NCBI RefSeq assembly: GCF_009765875.1
Contig: NZ_LMUP01000006.1
Coordinates: 1-64,000 of the forward strand
Origin: Pedobacter sp. L105
GTDB lineage: Bacteria > Bacteroidota > Bacteroidia > Sphingobacteriales > Sphingobacteriaceae
Length of the DNA stretch: 64,000 nucleotides
Direction of reading: 5' to 3'
The notes under the pieces were generated by a model that saw nothing but the letters and a program-made list of their open reading frames with translations, was not told where the DNA came from and made no database searches. Made by a program: the position numbers and the translations under genes. Shown piece by piece: positions 45,401-54,410 of the stretch (its first letter is position 1; every line of letters starts with the position of its first letter).

Positions 45401-46899
45401 TTTTTATCATTGATCTTCAGGCCTCCATCAAAGTATTTTTTGTCAAACGTTCCGTCTATACTTACATTGGAATAACGGTAACCGTTAAAATCTATGTAGG
45501 TGATATCTCCATTAATCTTTTCGGTAAGGCTGTTAATTTCAGTTCCCTTTCCTTTGATGTTTACGGCCGCGGTAACTTTACCCAGGCTTTCTTCATCGAG
45601 CAGGTCACCAAGGTTAAAATCATAGGCCTTCACATTTCCGGAGTAGGTAGGGACGCCCTTAGGGCTGATTTTCATATTTACATCGGATACCACCCTGCCC
45701 AGCTTAGTTTTAAATTCACCAAAAGCAATAAAGTCATTGGCAAAACCCGTAAAGTTCCCTTTGAAATAAATGCTGCCAAATTTTTCAACAATTACCGGGA
45801 TTACCTTTGTTTTGTTACCTGTAGTGTTACCCAATATCTCATCCAGGTCTTTTTTATTGGTAGATGCCATGTCAAAGCTCATTTCCATGAAAGTCTCCTG
45901 CAGGTGGGGCAGGCCTTTAATATTGAAATTACCTTTTACATAAGTGGCTTTACCTGCTTTTACAGACAGGTTTTTGGCTTTGAGGTTATTTACCAGTCCG
46001 GTGATCTGTCCGTCAACATCAATATCCAGGTTCATCCTGGCCAGTTCCGGAGCGAAAAAGGAAATATCTTTTGAAGCCAGGTGGCCGTTTTTGAAATGTG
46101 CCTTCATCCACACCTTATCGATATAATCATTGAAGTCGCCAAATTTCCTGAACCTCATTTCAAAATAATCGGTCAGCCTGCTTTTATTGGTAACAAGCAA
46201 TAATTTTTTCAGTATAACTTTATTACTGTCTATCGTGGTAAAAGCACTCAGGTTTTTGAGGTAAAAACCGCTTTTTTCCTTAAAGGTCAGGTTTTTAACA
46301 TTGGCCTGCATCAGGTGGTCTTTGGTGTTCAGGTGCTCAAAAATACCGTTCATTTCCCTGAGCTGTATGTCGTCGTAATTTACGCCATTCACTACCGAAT
46401 CTACACTCAGGTCTTTGTATCTTAATTTCAGGTTATTCAGGATCACCCTGTCCACAGAGATTTGGAAAGGTTTGCTTTTCTTTTTGGTAGATGGCCCGGA
46501 ATCAAAATAATCAATGATAAAATCAAGATTGGTGCCCTTATTTTTTTCTTTATACTGTTTGAGGTAGAATGCACCATTATTCACCTGCACCGTATTGATG
46601 TCCAGGATTTTTTTGTCAATAGACAGACGGTTGAGGTCTACGATGAATTTGGGGGTACTCAGCAGTGTATCTTTTTGCAGATCGAGTACCAGCAGGTCTT
46701 CAATCACCACAGATTTAAAAGGTTTTATATAAATACTTTTTAATGACACTGTAGTGTTCAATTCTTTAGACAGGTAAGCAGCGGCTTTTTTAGCTAAAAA
46801 GGTTTGTACAGGCTTAAACTGCAATGAAAATAAAATTATCGCCAGCAGCAGCAGTATTGATGCAATAAACCAAAGAAGTATTTTTAATAGTTTTTTGAT
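42430..46899 (-). CDS. tamB: TamB-family translocation/assembly protein (DUF490)
   Basis: A very large protein (1464 residues from TTG 46824, about 1489 if started at ATC 46899). Repeated amphipathic beta segments (an AsmA/TamB bridge) lead to the C-terminal DUF490 domain with GNANLDLEINSLGDFDMTGDYIIETG-type blocks and RQGGTIRWTG. By family it spans the periplasm and supports outer-membrane assembly or lipid transport. In-frame codons upstream of TTG 46824 encode an obvious membrane anchor (KKLLKILLWFIASILLLLA) that the protein needs. The stop at 46915-46917 is followed by no ATG, GTG or TTG, so the true start seems to be non-canonical (ATC 46899 gives M-KKLLKILLW). It is divergent from tsaD with 27 bases between. 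Confidence 0.9.
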   Translation of the reverse strand: MKKLLKILLWFIASILLLLAIILFSLQFKPVQTFLAKKAAAYLSKELNTTVSLKSIYIKPFKSVVIEDLLVLDLQKDTLLSTPKFIVDLNRLSIDKKILDINTVQVNNGAFYLKQYKEKNKGTNLDFIIDYFDSGPSTKKKSKPFQISVDRVILNNLKLRYKDLSVDSVVNGVNYDDIQLREMNGIFEHLNTKDHLMQANVKNLTFKEKSGFYLKNLSAFTTIDSNKVILKKLLLVTNKSRLTDYFEMRFRKFGDFNDYIDKVWMKAHFKNGHLASKDISFFAPELARMNLDIDVDGQITGLVNNLKAKNLSVKAGKATYVKGNFNIKGLPHLQETFMEMSFDMASTNKKDLDEILGNTTGNKTKVIPVIVEKFGSIYFKGNFTGFANDFIAFGEFKTKLGRVVSDVNMKISPKGVPTYSGNVKAYDFNLGDLLDEESLGKVTAAVNIKGKGTEINSLTEKINGDITYIDFNGYRYSNVSIDGTFDKKYFDGGLKINDKNVQLNFDGGVNLNPKLPVFNFKATIKNAKLKSLHLYQDSLKVDATFSTNFSGSNLNNIQGNLLIQKIRLDNVKGVYNIDSVGLQAKGIGADRTLKISSDVLDASIRGQYDLNTLPSYYKSLAKTYIPSLKTDIVKFNDQIFQFNLNIKRFEPVAQLFAPGLVIDGQAILIGNFDSKKKIATLNGFIKKLTYNGVIVNNIIVDENTTTNQLQAIITSDRVDLNDSLYIKDVNISNILRNDSLALNVKLSNADDANQLDLNGLVEFGKDTTARISILPSLLKINSEDWAIQDKVRINFKNGKTEINNFDLKNGNQILSIDGILSPNPSDVVTVGFKAFSLKTINPFTKTLGVKLAGNVNGQTKLYGLLGKPIIIDGLKIDSLNFNDTYIGTLTDTSSFNQESNMASAFMRIETNNKETFKVAGKVNLKDKDLNLTVKMNESEATVLAPFVSDLVSDLKGHISSDLTVTGAFDSPKINGDITLDKAQMTVNYLKTAYTLDDKVEVQNSVINIKDLVLTDVGGNKATANGTVDMNDVNNPTLDITIKAKNFMALNTTAKDNDTYFGQAYGTGTFIFKGPTNKIYIGIDAKAEKGTVFNLPLNTAETVTRKDFITFLSKDTTANSKRKLNFDGLTMSLKLQVDPGSTANIFTSLGNLSGKGNANLDLEINSLGDFDMTGDYIIETGSFDFTAQEVISKKLSIRQGGTIRWTGNPNQAQINLKAIYELRAGLTDLYSAANRGNSSNSSLRVPVEVEMGLTGLLLQPEIKLDIFFPSNPSIKEELQAYFSDPNNLNLQAFSLIIRRSFAPGPGTEDLGRQVTSGVASTATELLFNQFNNVLSSLNLDFVDINIRSLSEANASFRFFDNRIVLNAGVIDRNTTGDFSTIGFAKNNVGGEVELQALIKKDGTLIAKIANKPQTTQSIFANPGINPNTNVTSFGLAYSQQFDSFREFLQKVTGEYRRNQKKKESEKKKNANQSLNKDAITEEQKKMRQLH

Positions 46900-46906
46900 A
46901 GTTTTG
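46899..46906 (+). promoter_or_regulatory. possible tsaD -7 element
   Basis: TAGTTTTG matches the Bacteroidota TAnnTTTG -7 consensus 20 bases before the tsaD GTG. No good -33 TTTG is seen at the expected distance, and the site overlaps the presumed tamB start. Confidence 0.35.
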
Positions 46907-46926
46907 TAGCTTAATTATAATTCAAC

Positions 46927-47928
46927 GTGTCAGTAATCCTTGCCATCGAATCTTCATGTGATGAAACTTCTGTTGCGATCTGTACCAATGGCAAAATTAC
47001 GGCCAATGTTATCGCAAACCAAACTATTCATCAAAATTATGGTGGTGTAATTCCGGAATTGGCTTCCAGGGTGCATCAGCAAAATATTGTTCCTGTCATT
47101 CAACAGGCTTTGATTGATGCTAAAGTTAGCAAAAAGGAGATCAATGCCATAGCTTTTACGCGCGGACCAGGTTTATTAGGCTCTTTGTTAGTGGGTGTAT
47201 CCTTTGCTAAATCTTTTGCCCTGGCATTAGATCTGCCACTTATCGCGGTAAATCACATGCATGCGCATATCCTGGCCCATTTTATTGATGATCCAAAACC
47301 ATTATTTCCTTTTTTATGCCTTACTGTTTCGGGCGGGCATACCCAGATTGTTCTGGTGAAAGATTATTTTGATATGGAAATTGTTGGTCAGTCGCTGGAT
47401 GATGCTGCCGGTGAAGCCTTCGACAAAACGGCGAAGATCTTAAACCTGCCTTATCCCGGTGGTCCGCTGATCGACCTGCATGCTAAACAGGGCAATCCGC
47501 TGGCCTATACTTTTCCAAAGCCGCAGATCAAAGATCTGAATTATAGTTTTAGCGGATTAAAAACCGCGATCTTATATTTTATCCGGGCGCATGAAAAGGA
47601 GAATCCTAATTTCATACAGGAACACCTGGATGATATCTGTGCCTCTGTGCAGCATAGCATTGTCCATATTTTACTCAACAAGCTGCAAAAAGCAGCAGCG
47701 CAATATAATATCAGTGAAATCGCTATTGCAGGAGGGGTTTCTGCCAATACCGGCTTACGTAAAGCGTTGGCCGAAAGGGCAGAACAGCTGAACTGGAATG
47801 TTTATATTCCTGCCTTTGAATATTGCACAGACAATGCGGCCATGATTGCCATTGCCGGCCACTATAAGTATATCAATAAAGAATTTGTAGGACAGGATAC
47901 TGCCCCTGCATCAAGAATGGACTTTTAA
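46927..47928 (+). CDS. tsaD: tRNA N6-adenosine threonylcarbamoyltransferase
   Basis: A 333-residue ASKHA-fold protein of the usual TsaD length. It opens (M)SVILAIESSCDETSVAIC from a GTG start. The metal-binding HMHAH is at about residue 110, with VSGGHTQIVLV and the C-terminal TDNAAMIA motif. With TsaB/C/E it adds threonylcarbamoyl to A37 of ANN-decoding tRNAs. GTG is the right start because the family N-terminus is intact from there. It is followed 19 bases on by a small membrane-protein gene. Confidence 0.97.
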   Translation: MSVILAIESSCDETSVAICTNGKITANVIANQTIHQNYGGVIPELASRVHQQNIVPVIQQALIDAKVSKKEINAIAFTRGPGLLGSLLVGVSFAKSFALALDLPLIAVNHMHAHILAHFIDDPKPLFPFLCLTVSGGHTQIVLVKDYFDMEIVGQSLDDAAGEAFDKTAKILNLPYPGGPLIDLHAKQGNPLAYTFPKPQIKDLNYSFSGLKTAILYFIRAHEKENPNFIQEHLDDICASVQHSIVHILLNKLQKAAAQYNISEIAIAGGVSANTGLRKALAERAEQLNWNVYIPAFEYCTDNAAMIAIAGHYKYINKEFVGQDTAPASRMDF

Positions 47929-47947
47929 TAATATTAAATATTTTGTT

Positions 47948-48130
47948 ATGAATTCGATGAGCTTTTTATTTTTTGGATTAATGCTGATTCCCCTGATAGC
48001 TTTCCTTGTTTGGATTGTAAAACAGGATAAGAACAGAAATTATATCGGTTTAGCTGTCCTGGCTGTTGCCGTGATCATCGCAGCCTATGTAGCGATCAAC
48101 GTAGATTTGAAGTTTATGAGTCCACAATAA
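47948..48130 (+). CDS. small two-helix membrane protein
   Basis: A 60-residue hydrophobic product with two predicted transmembrane helices (about 5-23 and 34-51) split by a charged turn KQDKNRN. It lies 19 bases after tsaD on the same strand and ends at a strong hairpin (48127-48210), which supports expression with tsaD. I recognise no family or function. ATG 47948 or the internal ATG at residue 4 could be the start. Confidence 0.65.
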   Translation: MNSMSFLFFGLMLIPLIAFLVWIVKQDKNRNYIGLAVLAVAVIIAAYVAINVDLKFMSPQ

Positions 48131-48210
48131 AAAAACATATATACTTATTTTGTGGCTGCCATGCGCTAACGCGCCTGAAGGTCAAAAAATAGTATATGTG
48201 TTTTTTTATT
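48127..48210. repeat. long hairpin after tsaD, possible terminator and repeat-family member
   Basis: 48127-48146 pairs with 48191-48210 (19 of 20 plus a wobble), with A runs on the left and T runs on the right. The 44-base interior holds a small GCG-CTAA-CGC stem. It overlaps the stop of the small membrane gene and would terminate in either direction. Its arm (ATATATACTTATTTT) resembles that of the hairpin at 48378 (GATATGCTTATTTG). Confidence 0.75.
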
Positions 48211-48365
48211 AGCGTACTCTGGAGAGGAGTCCGGGGGATATCCCTGGGATAATCCGGAGGATAGTTTTCGAGCGTGGCTACATTACTTAAAAGCTGTTCT
48301 TATGTTCTCCCGGATTCTCAGGCCTGGTGAGTTTACCCTTTGGATGACCCTTTATATTATTCCAG
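48211..48365. other. spacer between two hairpins
   Basis: About 155 bases with short palindromic words (GGATATCCCTGGGATAATCC, 48236 onward) and no plausible gene. Open frames here are short and read through the hairpins. Confidence 0.4.
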
Positions 48366-48474
48366 AGATGATCTTAAAAAAAAGAGATATGCTTATTTGT
48401 TGCCTCGAAATTTTGCAAGCGAAGCGAGCAAAGGTTTCAGCAACAAATAAGCATACCTCTTTTTTAAGCGAAGC
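48366..48474. repeat. hairpin repeat element, copy 1
   Basis: Arms 48378-48403 and 48440-48465 pair over 26 bp with a single G-T wobble; the 36-base loop contains a weaker inner stem. Core GTTGCCTCGAAATTTTGC and its partner, and the outer flanks AGATGATCTT and TTAAGCGAAGC, are shared with the copy at 63676-63785 on the opposite strand. The arm middles differ but remain self-complementary. It lies just past the recA stop and has T runs for termination on both sides. Confidence 0.85.
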
Positions 48475-48497
48475 CTGGAAAAACCCAGCCCCTGATT

Positions 48498-49511
48498 TTA
48501 TTGAAGTTCTTCCAGTTTTTCTCCGGTAACTTCAGCCCTGATCTTAGCTTCGATCTCATCAGCCAGTTCCGGGTTATCCAGTAACAACTGCTTAACGGCA
48601 TCTCTACCCTGTCCCAGTTTAGTATCTCCGTAAGAGAACCATGAACCGGCTTTCTTCACGATATTAAAATCTACTCCTAAATCGATGATCTCACCAACTT
48701 TAGAGATCCCCTGACCAAACATGACATCAAATTCTGCAATACGGAAAGGAGGGGCAACTTTATTTTTAACGATTTTCACTTTAACCCTGTTACCTGATAC
48801 TTCATCAGCATCTTTAATTTGTGACATCCTGCGGATATCCAAACGTACAGAAGCGTAAAATTTCAATGCATTACCACCAGTAGTGGTTTCCGGGTTACCG
48901 AACATTACACCAATTTTTTCACGTAATTGATTGATGAAAATACAGCAACATCCCGTCTTAGCGATTGTTCCTGTCAGTTTTCTCAAAGCCTGTGACATTA
49001 AACGAGCCTGCAGACCCATTTTAGAATCACCCATTTCACCTTCAATCTCCGCTTTAGGAACCAATGCAGCAACTGAGTCAATTACGATCACATCAATTGC
49101 ACCGGAGCGGATCAGGTTGTCGGCAATCTCTAAAGCCTGTTCTCCGTTATCCGGTTGAGCAATCAGCAGGTTATCTACATCAACACCTAATTTCTTCGCA
49201 TAAAATTTATCAAAAGCATGTTCCGCATCAATAAACGCTGCTACACCACCTTTTTTCTGGCATTCGGCAATGATATGCGTTGCCAGGGTAGTTTTACCTG
49301 AAGATTCAGGGCCATAGATTTCGATTACACGACCTTTAGGCACGCCACCAATACCTAAAGCAATATCTAAACTAATAGAGCCGGTTGAAATAGATTCAAT
49401 AGATTCTGTTGGTGTATCACCTAATTTCATTACGGCGCCTTTACCGTAAGATTTTTCCAACTTATCCAGTGTAAGTTGTAAAGCTTTTAATTTATCTGCG
49501 TTCGGGGTCAT
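48498..49511 (-). CDS. recA: recombinase RecA
   Basis: A 337-residue RecA with Walker A GPESSGKT (67-74), the Walker B region [10 protein letters not shown], loop L1/L2 landmarks ([40 protein letters not shown]) and the C-terminal domain. It forms the ATP-dependent filament for recombination and SOS induction. The C-terminal tail is short and ends EKLEELQ. Its own promoter must lie in the 130-base AT-rich gap to nth; I saw no clear LexA box there. Confidence 0.98.
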   Translation of the reverse strand: MTPNADKLKALQLTLDKLEKSYGKGAVMKLGDTPTESIESISTGSISLDIALGIGGVPKGRVIEIYGPESSGKTTLATHIIAECQKKGGVAAFIDAEHAFDKFYAKKLGVDVDNLLIAQPDNGEQALEIADNLIRSGAIDVIVIDSVAALVPKAEIEGEMGDSKMGLQARLMSQALRKLTGTIAKTGCCCIFINQLREKIGVMFGNPETTTGGNALKFYASVRLDIRRMSQIKDADEVSGNRVKVKIVKNKVAPPFRIAEFDVMFGQGISKVGEIIDLGVDFNIVKKAGSWFSYGDTKLGQGRDAVKQLLLDNPELADEIEAKIRAEVTGEKLEELQ

Positions 49512-49641
49512 CTTGTTAAATTGTATGCGTAAATATAAAATATTTATTCTTTATAAAAACTACCTGTTTAAATATTGTGGCTAATTATTTTAGCAAACGT
49601 AAGTATTATTTTTCAATAAATAGCAAATTGTAAAAATAATA

Positions 49642-50322
49642 CTAATTCCCTTCCGGGATTTGGCTAATTTCTTTAGTTGCTTTGTTTAATCTTTCGTAAT
49701 ATCTGCAAATTGAAGTCAATTCACAAATGCTGCATTTTGGAGAACGCGCCACACATACATATCTGCCATGCAGGATGAGCCAGTGGTGGGCTACGTGAAT
49801 ACTTTCCTGGGGCAGGTGTTTCACCAGATCTTTCTCAACGGCTAAGGGAGTTTTTCCATTGGTGAGGCCAATGCGGTTCGCTACGCGAAAAACGTGGGTA
49901 TCTACAGCCATTGCCGGTGCATTGTAGATCACCGAAGCTATTACATTGGCTGTCTTTCTCCCTACGCCCGGCATTTTTTGCAGCTGGTCTATATCAGAAG
50001 GTACTTCATTGTGAAACTCATTGACCAGCATATTGGCCATACCTACCAGGTGTTTGGCTTTGTTATTGGGATAACTTACGCTCCGGATATAATCAAAAAC
50101 AATATCCGGCGTAACGTCGGCCAATGCTTTGGCATTGGGGAAGCGCTGAAATAGTGCGGGCGTAACCTGGTTAATTCTTTTATCGGTGCACTGGGCTGAT
50201 AAAATTACCGCAACCAGTAGCTGAAAAGGGTTATTATAGTGCAGTTCTGTTTCAGCATCTGGCTGTTTGGCAGAAAAATGGGCTACAAATTGTTTATACC
50301 TCTCTTTTTTTAGCATGCGCAA
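49642..50322 (-). CDS. nth: endonuclease III
   Basis: A 226-residue HhH-GPD DNA glycosylase/AP lyase. It has the helix-hairpin-helix LQKMPGVGRKTANVIASV with catalytic Lys, the catalytic Asp in MAVDTHVFRVANR, and a C-terminal 4Fe-4S cluster motif C-x6-C-x2-C-x5-C (CVARSPKCSICELTSIC). It removes oxidised pyrimidines in base-excision repair. A terminator at 50332-50360 separates it from the small gene upstream, so it likely has its own promoter. Confidence 0.96.
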   Translation of the reverse strand: MRMLKKERYKQFVAHFSAKQPDAETELHYNNPFQLLVAVILSAQCTDKRINQVTPALFQRFPNAKALADVTPDIVFDYIRSVSYPNNKAKHLVGMANMLVNEFHNEVPSDIDQLQKMPGVGRKTANVIASVIYNAPAMAVDTHVFRVANRIGLTNGKTPLAVEKDLVKHLPQESIHVAHHWLILHGRYVCVARSPKCSICELTSICRYYERLNKATKEISQIPEGN

Positions 50323-50331
50323 AGATAAAAC

Positions 50332-50360
50332 AAAAAAAGCTGTCAGGGTGATGACAGCTT
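50332..50360 (-). terminator. terminator after the sigma-factor gene cluster
   Basis: Leftward, AAGCTGTCA pairs perfectly with TGACAGCTT around a 6-base loop and is followed by seven T. It ends the transcript of the small gene at 50376-50573. Confidence 0.92.
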
Positions 50361-50375
50361 AATCTTTTAACTCAT

Positions 50376-50573
50376 TTACAATGATCTTGAGTAGGCTAAT
50401 ATTTTTGAGATCGTTTCCTCTTCGGGGTTCCTTTTAAGCTGGTCCATTTGTGATTTGATGCTTTCGTAGAACATTAAATCAAGGTCGTTAAAAAACTCAT
50501 TACTTAAATTTTCGGCCTGCTGATTTAAGGGATTCACATTTGGAACAGAAGTAGAGGTTGTTATCATAAGCAT
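50376..50573 (-). CDS. small hypothetical protein downstream of the sigma factor
   Basis: A 65-residue soluble protein, acidic and predicted mostly helical (NEFFNDLDLMFYESIKSQMDQL, with EEETISKILAYSRSL at the end). It lies 97 bases after the ECF sigma gene and 15 bases before a strong terminator, which supports reality. Start is ATG 50573 or ATG 50567. No family recognised. Position after a sigma factor raises the idea of a small modulator, but it lacks anti-sigma motifs and a transmembrane helix. Confidence 0.65.
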   Translation of the reverse strand: MLMITTSTSVPNVNPLNQQAENLSNEFFNDLDLMFYESIKSQMDQLKRNPEEETISKILAYSRSL

Positions 50574-50670
50574 AAATATGTGTTTTTGTTTTTTCTACTA
50601 TTAGAACGAAACAAGTTACTATTTATTTTGGGCTTATTAACAATAATTTTAATGAGTTTTTAATCCATTT

Positions 50671-51246
50671 TTAGGTGACCTCTTTTACCTTCATCATCTT
50701 CCTGAGGTTGCTCAGTGCGTATCTCATTCTACCCAGGGCAGTATTGATACTCACATCGGTCAGGTCTGCAATTTCCTTAAAGCTCAGATCGGCATAATGA
50801 CGCATGATCAGCACCTCTTTTTGTTCATCAGGAAGCAGCTGGATCAGCATTCTCAGATCGGTATGTGTCTGGTCTCTAAGAATTTTGTCTTCTGCACTTT
50901 CCTCATGGATCTGCAGCATATTGAGCACATCTGTTCCATCCGCACTTGTAATTACAGGAGCACGTTTTTCACGTCTGAAATAATCAATTACTAAATTGTG
51001 TGCGATACGCATCACCCATGGTAAGAATTTACCTTCTTCATTATACCTTCCTGAACGGAGGGTATTGATCACTTTTATAAAAGCGTCCTGAAAAATGTCT
51101 TCTGCCAGGTATTGGTCTTTTACCAGTAAATAGATGGAAGTATATATCTTGGACTTGTGTCTGTTTAACAATTCTTCTAGAACTGTTTCATCACCCGTCA
51201 GGTATAACTTTACTAGGTCCTGATCACTATATGATTCTAACTTCAT
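50671..51246 (-). CDS. ECF RNA polymerase sigma factor
   Basis: A 191-residue sigma-70 family protein of ECF type. Region 2 (about 20-95) contains YLAEDIFQDAFIKVINTL and LPWVMRIAHNLVIDYFRREKR. Region 4 (about 130-188) contains LIQLLPDEQKEVLIMRHYADLSFKEIAD with the HTH LTDVSINTALGRMRYALSNLRK. There is no SusC/FecR partner nearby, so it is probably one of the housekeeping ECF factors common in Bacteroidota (divergent from uvrA across 264 bases). Target promoters are unknown. Confidence 0.93.
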   Translation of the reverse strand: MKLESYSDQDLVKLYLTGDETVLEELLNRHKSKIYTSIYLLVKDQYLAEDIFQDAFIKVINTLRSGRYNEEGKFLPWVMRIAHNLVIDYFRREKRAPVITSADGTDVLNMLQIHEESAEDKILRDQTHTDLRMLIQLLPDEQKEVLIMRHYADLSFKEIADLTDVSINTALGRMRYALSNLRKMMKVKEVT

Positions 51247-51510
51247 AGGTATATCGATACTAAATTCCCTTGCTGTTTGCTAAAAAATACTTAGTAAATG
51301 TTTTTTTCTATAGAGCTTCTCCTATGGTTTTAAATGATGACAGATTTAATTGGTTGTGTAATAACATCAAAAGAAGCATTTTTTTATCACATTATTACAA
51401 TAAAATACTAAAAAAAAATAAAAGTAGTTAAAGAGCCGTATTTTTGCGTTCCCCCGAAAAACTAATATTGTGTTTTTTGGGTTATATTAGCAAATCCCAG
51501 AAGGAATTAA

Positions 51511-54330
51511 ATGAGTAAGGAAACCGAAAAAGATCCACATAAAAATATTATTATAAAGGGGGCCAGGGTACACAACCTCAAAAATATAGATGTTGCGATA
51601 CCAAAAAATAAACTGGTGGTGATCACCGGGATGTCTGGTTCCGGAAAATCTTCACTTGCTTTTGATACGCTTTATGCTGAAGGACAGCGGCGTTATGTAG
51701 AAAGCCTTTCTTCTTATGCCCGCCAGTTTATGGGAAGGATGAACAAACCCGATGTAGATTATATCAAAGGGATTGCCCCGGCCATTGCAATTGAACAGAA
51801 AGTAATTACGTCAAACCCAAGATCTACAGTAGGTACATCAACAGAGATCTATGATTATCTGAAGCTGCTGTTTTCGCGGATTGGAAAAACTATATCTCCG
51901 GAATCGGGAACTATTGTAAAAAAAGACACTGTAAGTACAGTGGTAGATTTTGTTTCCAAATTAGGTAATGATGCAGTAGTCACTATATTTTGTCCGCTTC
52001 ATCCGCACAATAACCGGTCGGTTAAAGAAGAACTGGCTGTATTGCTGCAAAAAGGTTTTCTTCGGGTATACCTGAATGATAAGGTGGATAAAATAGAAGC
52101 TATCCTTGAAGACGAAAATTTTAAAGATTTTGAACTGACAGATTCGGATACGGTGAAGATCCTGATCGACCGTATCGTTTTTCATGATGATGACGAAACG
52201 ATGAGCCGGCTGGCAGATTCTGTTCAAACAGCTTTTTTTGAAGGTAAAGGCGATTGTTATGTAGAACATGAAGGGCGAACCACTCACTTCTGCGACCGTT
52301 TTGAACTGGATGGCATCCGCTTTGAAGAGCCTACACCTAATTTTTTCAGTTTTAACAATCCCTATGGGGCCTGTAAACGCTGCGAGGGATATGGAAACGT
52401 AATCGGTATTGATGAAGATTTAGTCATCCCTGATAAAAGCAAGAGTGTTTATGACAGCGCTATCGCACCCTGGAGAGGGGAGAAAATGCGTGAATGGTTA
52501 AATAAACTGATCAAGAGTGCTGATAAATTTGATTTCCCTATCCACAGGTCATTCAATGAACTGACAGAAAAGCAACAGCGTTTACTTTGGACGGGAAATA
52601 AATATTTTGCAGGTCTGGATGATTTTTTCAAAGAACTGGAAGAACAGACCTATAAAATTCAGTACCGGGTAATGCTGTCGCGCTACCGCGGAAAAACGAT
52701 CTGCCCGGATTGTAAAGGTTCGAGGTTGCGTAAAGATGCTTCTTATGTAAAGATTGGCGGGAAATCCATTGTAGATGTAGTATTAATGCCTTTGTCATCT
52801 ATTCAGCATTTCTTTGACCACCTGGAGCTATCTGAAACCGATATCAAGATCTCTAAACGCCTGCTGGCGGAAGTTACCAGTCGTGTGTTATACTTGAATA
52901 ATGTAGGTTTAGGTTATTTAACCCTCAACAGGTTATCAAATACGCTATCTGGTGGTGAATCCCAACGGATCAATTTAGCTACTTCTTTGGGTAGTAGTTT
53001 AGTAGGGTCTATTTATGTGCTGGATGAACCCAGTATTGGTTTACACCCGCGTGATACGAACAAGCTGATTGAAGTTTTGCTTTCCCTGCGTAATGTAGGA
53101 AACACTGTTCTCGTGGTAGAACATGAGGAAGAAATGATGAAAGCGGCAGATCATATTATTGATATTGGCCCGGAAGCAGGCACATTGGGTGGACACCTGG
53201 TGTTTAGCGGAACCTACGATCAGATTATAAAAGACAATAAAAGCCTTACCGGTAAGTATCTCTCTGGTAAGGAAAGTATAGTAGTACCCGCAATGCGCAG
53301 GAAATGGAACGACCATATCCTGATCAAAGGCGCCAGGGAAAATAACCTTAAAAATATAGAGGTGAAATTCCCGTTGGGAGTTTTCACCGTGGTAAGCGGT
53401 GTTTCCGGATCGGGGAAAACCAGTCTGATCAAAAAGATACTGTATCCTGCATTGCAGAAAGCCATCGGTAACTATGCAGGGGAGCAAACGGGATCATATG
53501 ATGGGATATTCGGAAATTATGACCTGATTAGCCAGGTGGAAATGGTAGATCAGAATCCTATAGGCCGTTCTTCAAGATCTAACCCGGTTACTTATGTAAA
53601 AGCATGGGATGATGTACGTGCTTTGTTTGCTGCGCTGCCAGCTTCAAGAGCTGCGGGATTAAAACCTGCTGCGTTCTCCTTTAACGTTGAGGGAGGCCGA
53701 TGTGATGTTTGCCAGGGAGAAGGGGAAGTGAAGATAGAGATGCAGTTTATGGCCGATCTTTACCTGCCTTGTGAAACCTGCGGCGGAAGGAGGTTCAAAC
53801 AGCAAATCCTGGATATTACTTATCAGGATAAGAATGTGTCTGACATCCTTGATCTAACGATCGATGAGGCGGTTGAATTTTTTAAGAATGAGCCTAAAAT
53901 ATTAAATAAACTGCAGCCACTGGTAGATGTTGGTTTGGGTTATGTACATCTGGGGCAATCTTCGAATACCCTTTCTGGCGGGGAAGCACAGCGGATTAAA
54001 CTGGCTTCGTTTTTAATTAAAGGGAACAATGCCAGCAAGACGATGTTCATTTTTGATGAGCCTACTACGGGATTGCATTTTCACGATATTAAAAAACTAC
54101 TGATCGCTTTAAATACGCTGATTGAACAAGGGAATACAATCCTGGTGATAGAACATAATATGGATATGATTAAATCGGCCGACTGGGTAATTGATATTGG
54201 TCCGGAAGGTGGTGATAGAGGTGGAAACATTGTATTTGAAGGTACGCCTGAAGATCTTATCCACGCCAAGGATTCATATACCGCAAAATATTTAAAATCA
54301 CATTTGAAGCCGTCACTTGCTGACAGTTAA
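51511..54330 (+). CDS. uvrA: excinuclease ABC subunit A
   Basis: A 939-residue UvrA with two ABC ATPase modules: Walker A GMSGSGKS (40-47) and GVSGSGKTS, signatures [14 protein letters not shown] and [14 protein letters not shown]. Two zinc modules are present: CKRC...CPDC, and CDVC...CETC. It scans DNA for bulky lesions with UvrB. The short segment after KLLFSRIGK reads TISPESG, lacking the Cys/His seen in E. coli there. A strong terminator follows. Confidence 0.97.
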   Translation: MSKETEKDPHKNIIIKGARVHNLKNIDVAIPKNKLVVITGMSGSGKSSLAFDTLYAEGQRRYVESLSSYARQFMGRMNKPDVDYIKGIAPAIAIEQKVITSNPRSTVGTSTEIYDYLKLLFSRIGKTISPESGTIVKKDTVSTVVDFVSKLGNDAVVTIFCPLHPHNNRSVKEELAVLLQKGFLRVYLNDKVDKIEAILEDENFKDFELTDSDTVKILIDRIVFHDDDETMSRLADSVQTAFFEGKGDCYVEHEGRTTHFCDRFELDGIRFEEPTPNFFSFNNPYGACKRCEGYGNVIGIDEDLVIPDKSKSVYDSAIAPWRGEKMREWLNKLIKSADKFDFPIHRSFNELTEKQQRLLWTGNKYFAGLDDFFKELEEQTYKIQYRVMLSRYRGKTICPDCKGSRLRKDASYVKIGGKSIVDVVLMPLSSIQHFFDHLELSETDIKISKRLLAEVTSRVLYLNNVGLGYLTLNRLSNTLSGGESQRINLATSLGSSLVGSIYVLDEPSIGLHPRDTNKLIEVLLSLRNVGNTVLVVEHEEEMMKAADHIIDIGPEAGTLGGHLVFSGTYDQIIKDNKSLTGKYLSGKESIVVPAMRRKWNDHILIKGARENNLKNIEVKFPLGVFTVVSGVSGSGKTSLIKKILYPALQKAIGNYAGEQTGSYDGIFGNYDLISQVEMVDQNPIGRSSRSNPVTYVKAWDDVRALFAALPASRAAGLKPAAFSFNVEGGRCDVCQGEGEVKIEMQFMADLYLPCETCGGRRFKQQILDITYQDKNVSDILDLTIDEAVEFFKNEPKILNKLQPLVDVGLGYVHLGQSSNTLSGGEAQRIKLASFLIKGNNASKTMFIFDEPTTGLHFHDIKKLLIALNTLIEQGNTILVIEHNMDMIKSADWVIDIGPEGGDRGGNIVFEGTPEDLIHAKDSYTAKYLKSHLKPSLADS

Positions 54331-54339
54331 TCACAAATT

Positions 54340-54374
54340 ATAGCTGATAAGATCATACTTATCAGCTATTTTTT
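54340..54374 (+). terminator. uvrA terminator
   Basis: ATAGCTGATAAG (54340-54351) pairs perfectly with 54358-54369 around a 6-base loop and runs into six T. Confidence 0.93.
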
Positions 54375-54410
54375 CATCTGTCCTACGGGAATAAACCTTT
54401 ATCTTTACGC

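Noticed and set aside
42764..46743. Several rightward open frames of 60-93 residues inside the tamB-like gene
   Set aside because: All are antisense shadows of a single long coding frame with consistent TamB character.
48302..48529. 75-residue frame running through hairpin copy 1 into the recA end
   Set aside because: It reads through a 26-bp hairpin and overlaps recA antisense; no signal or domain, so repeat-derived.
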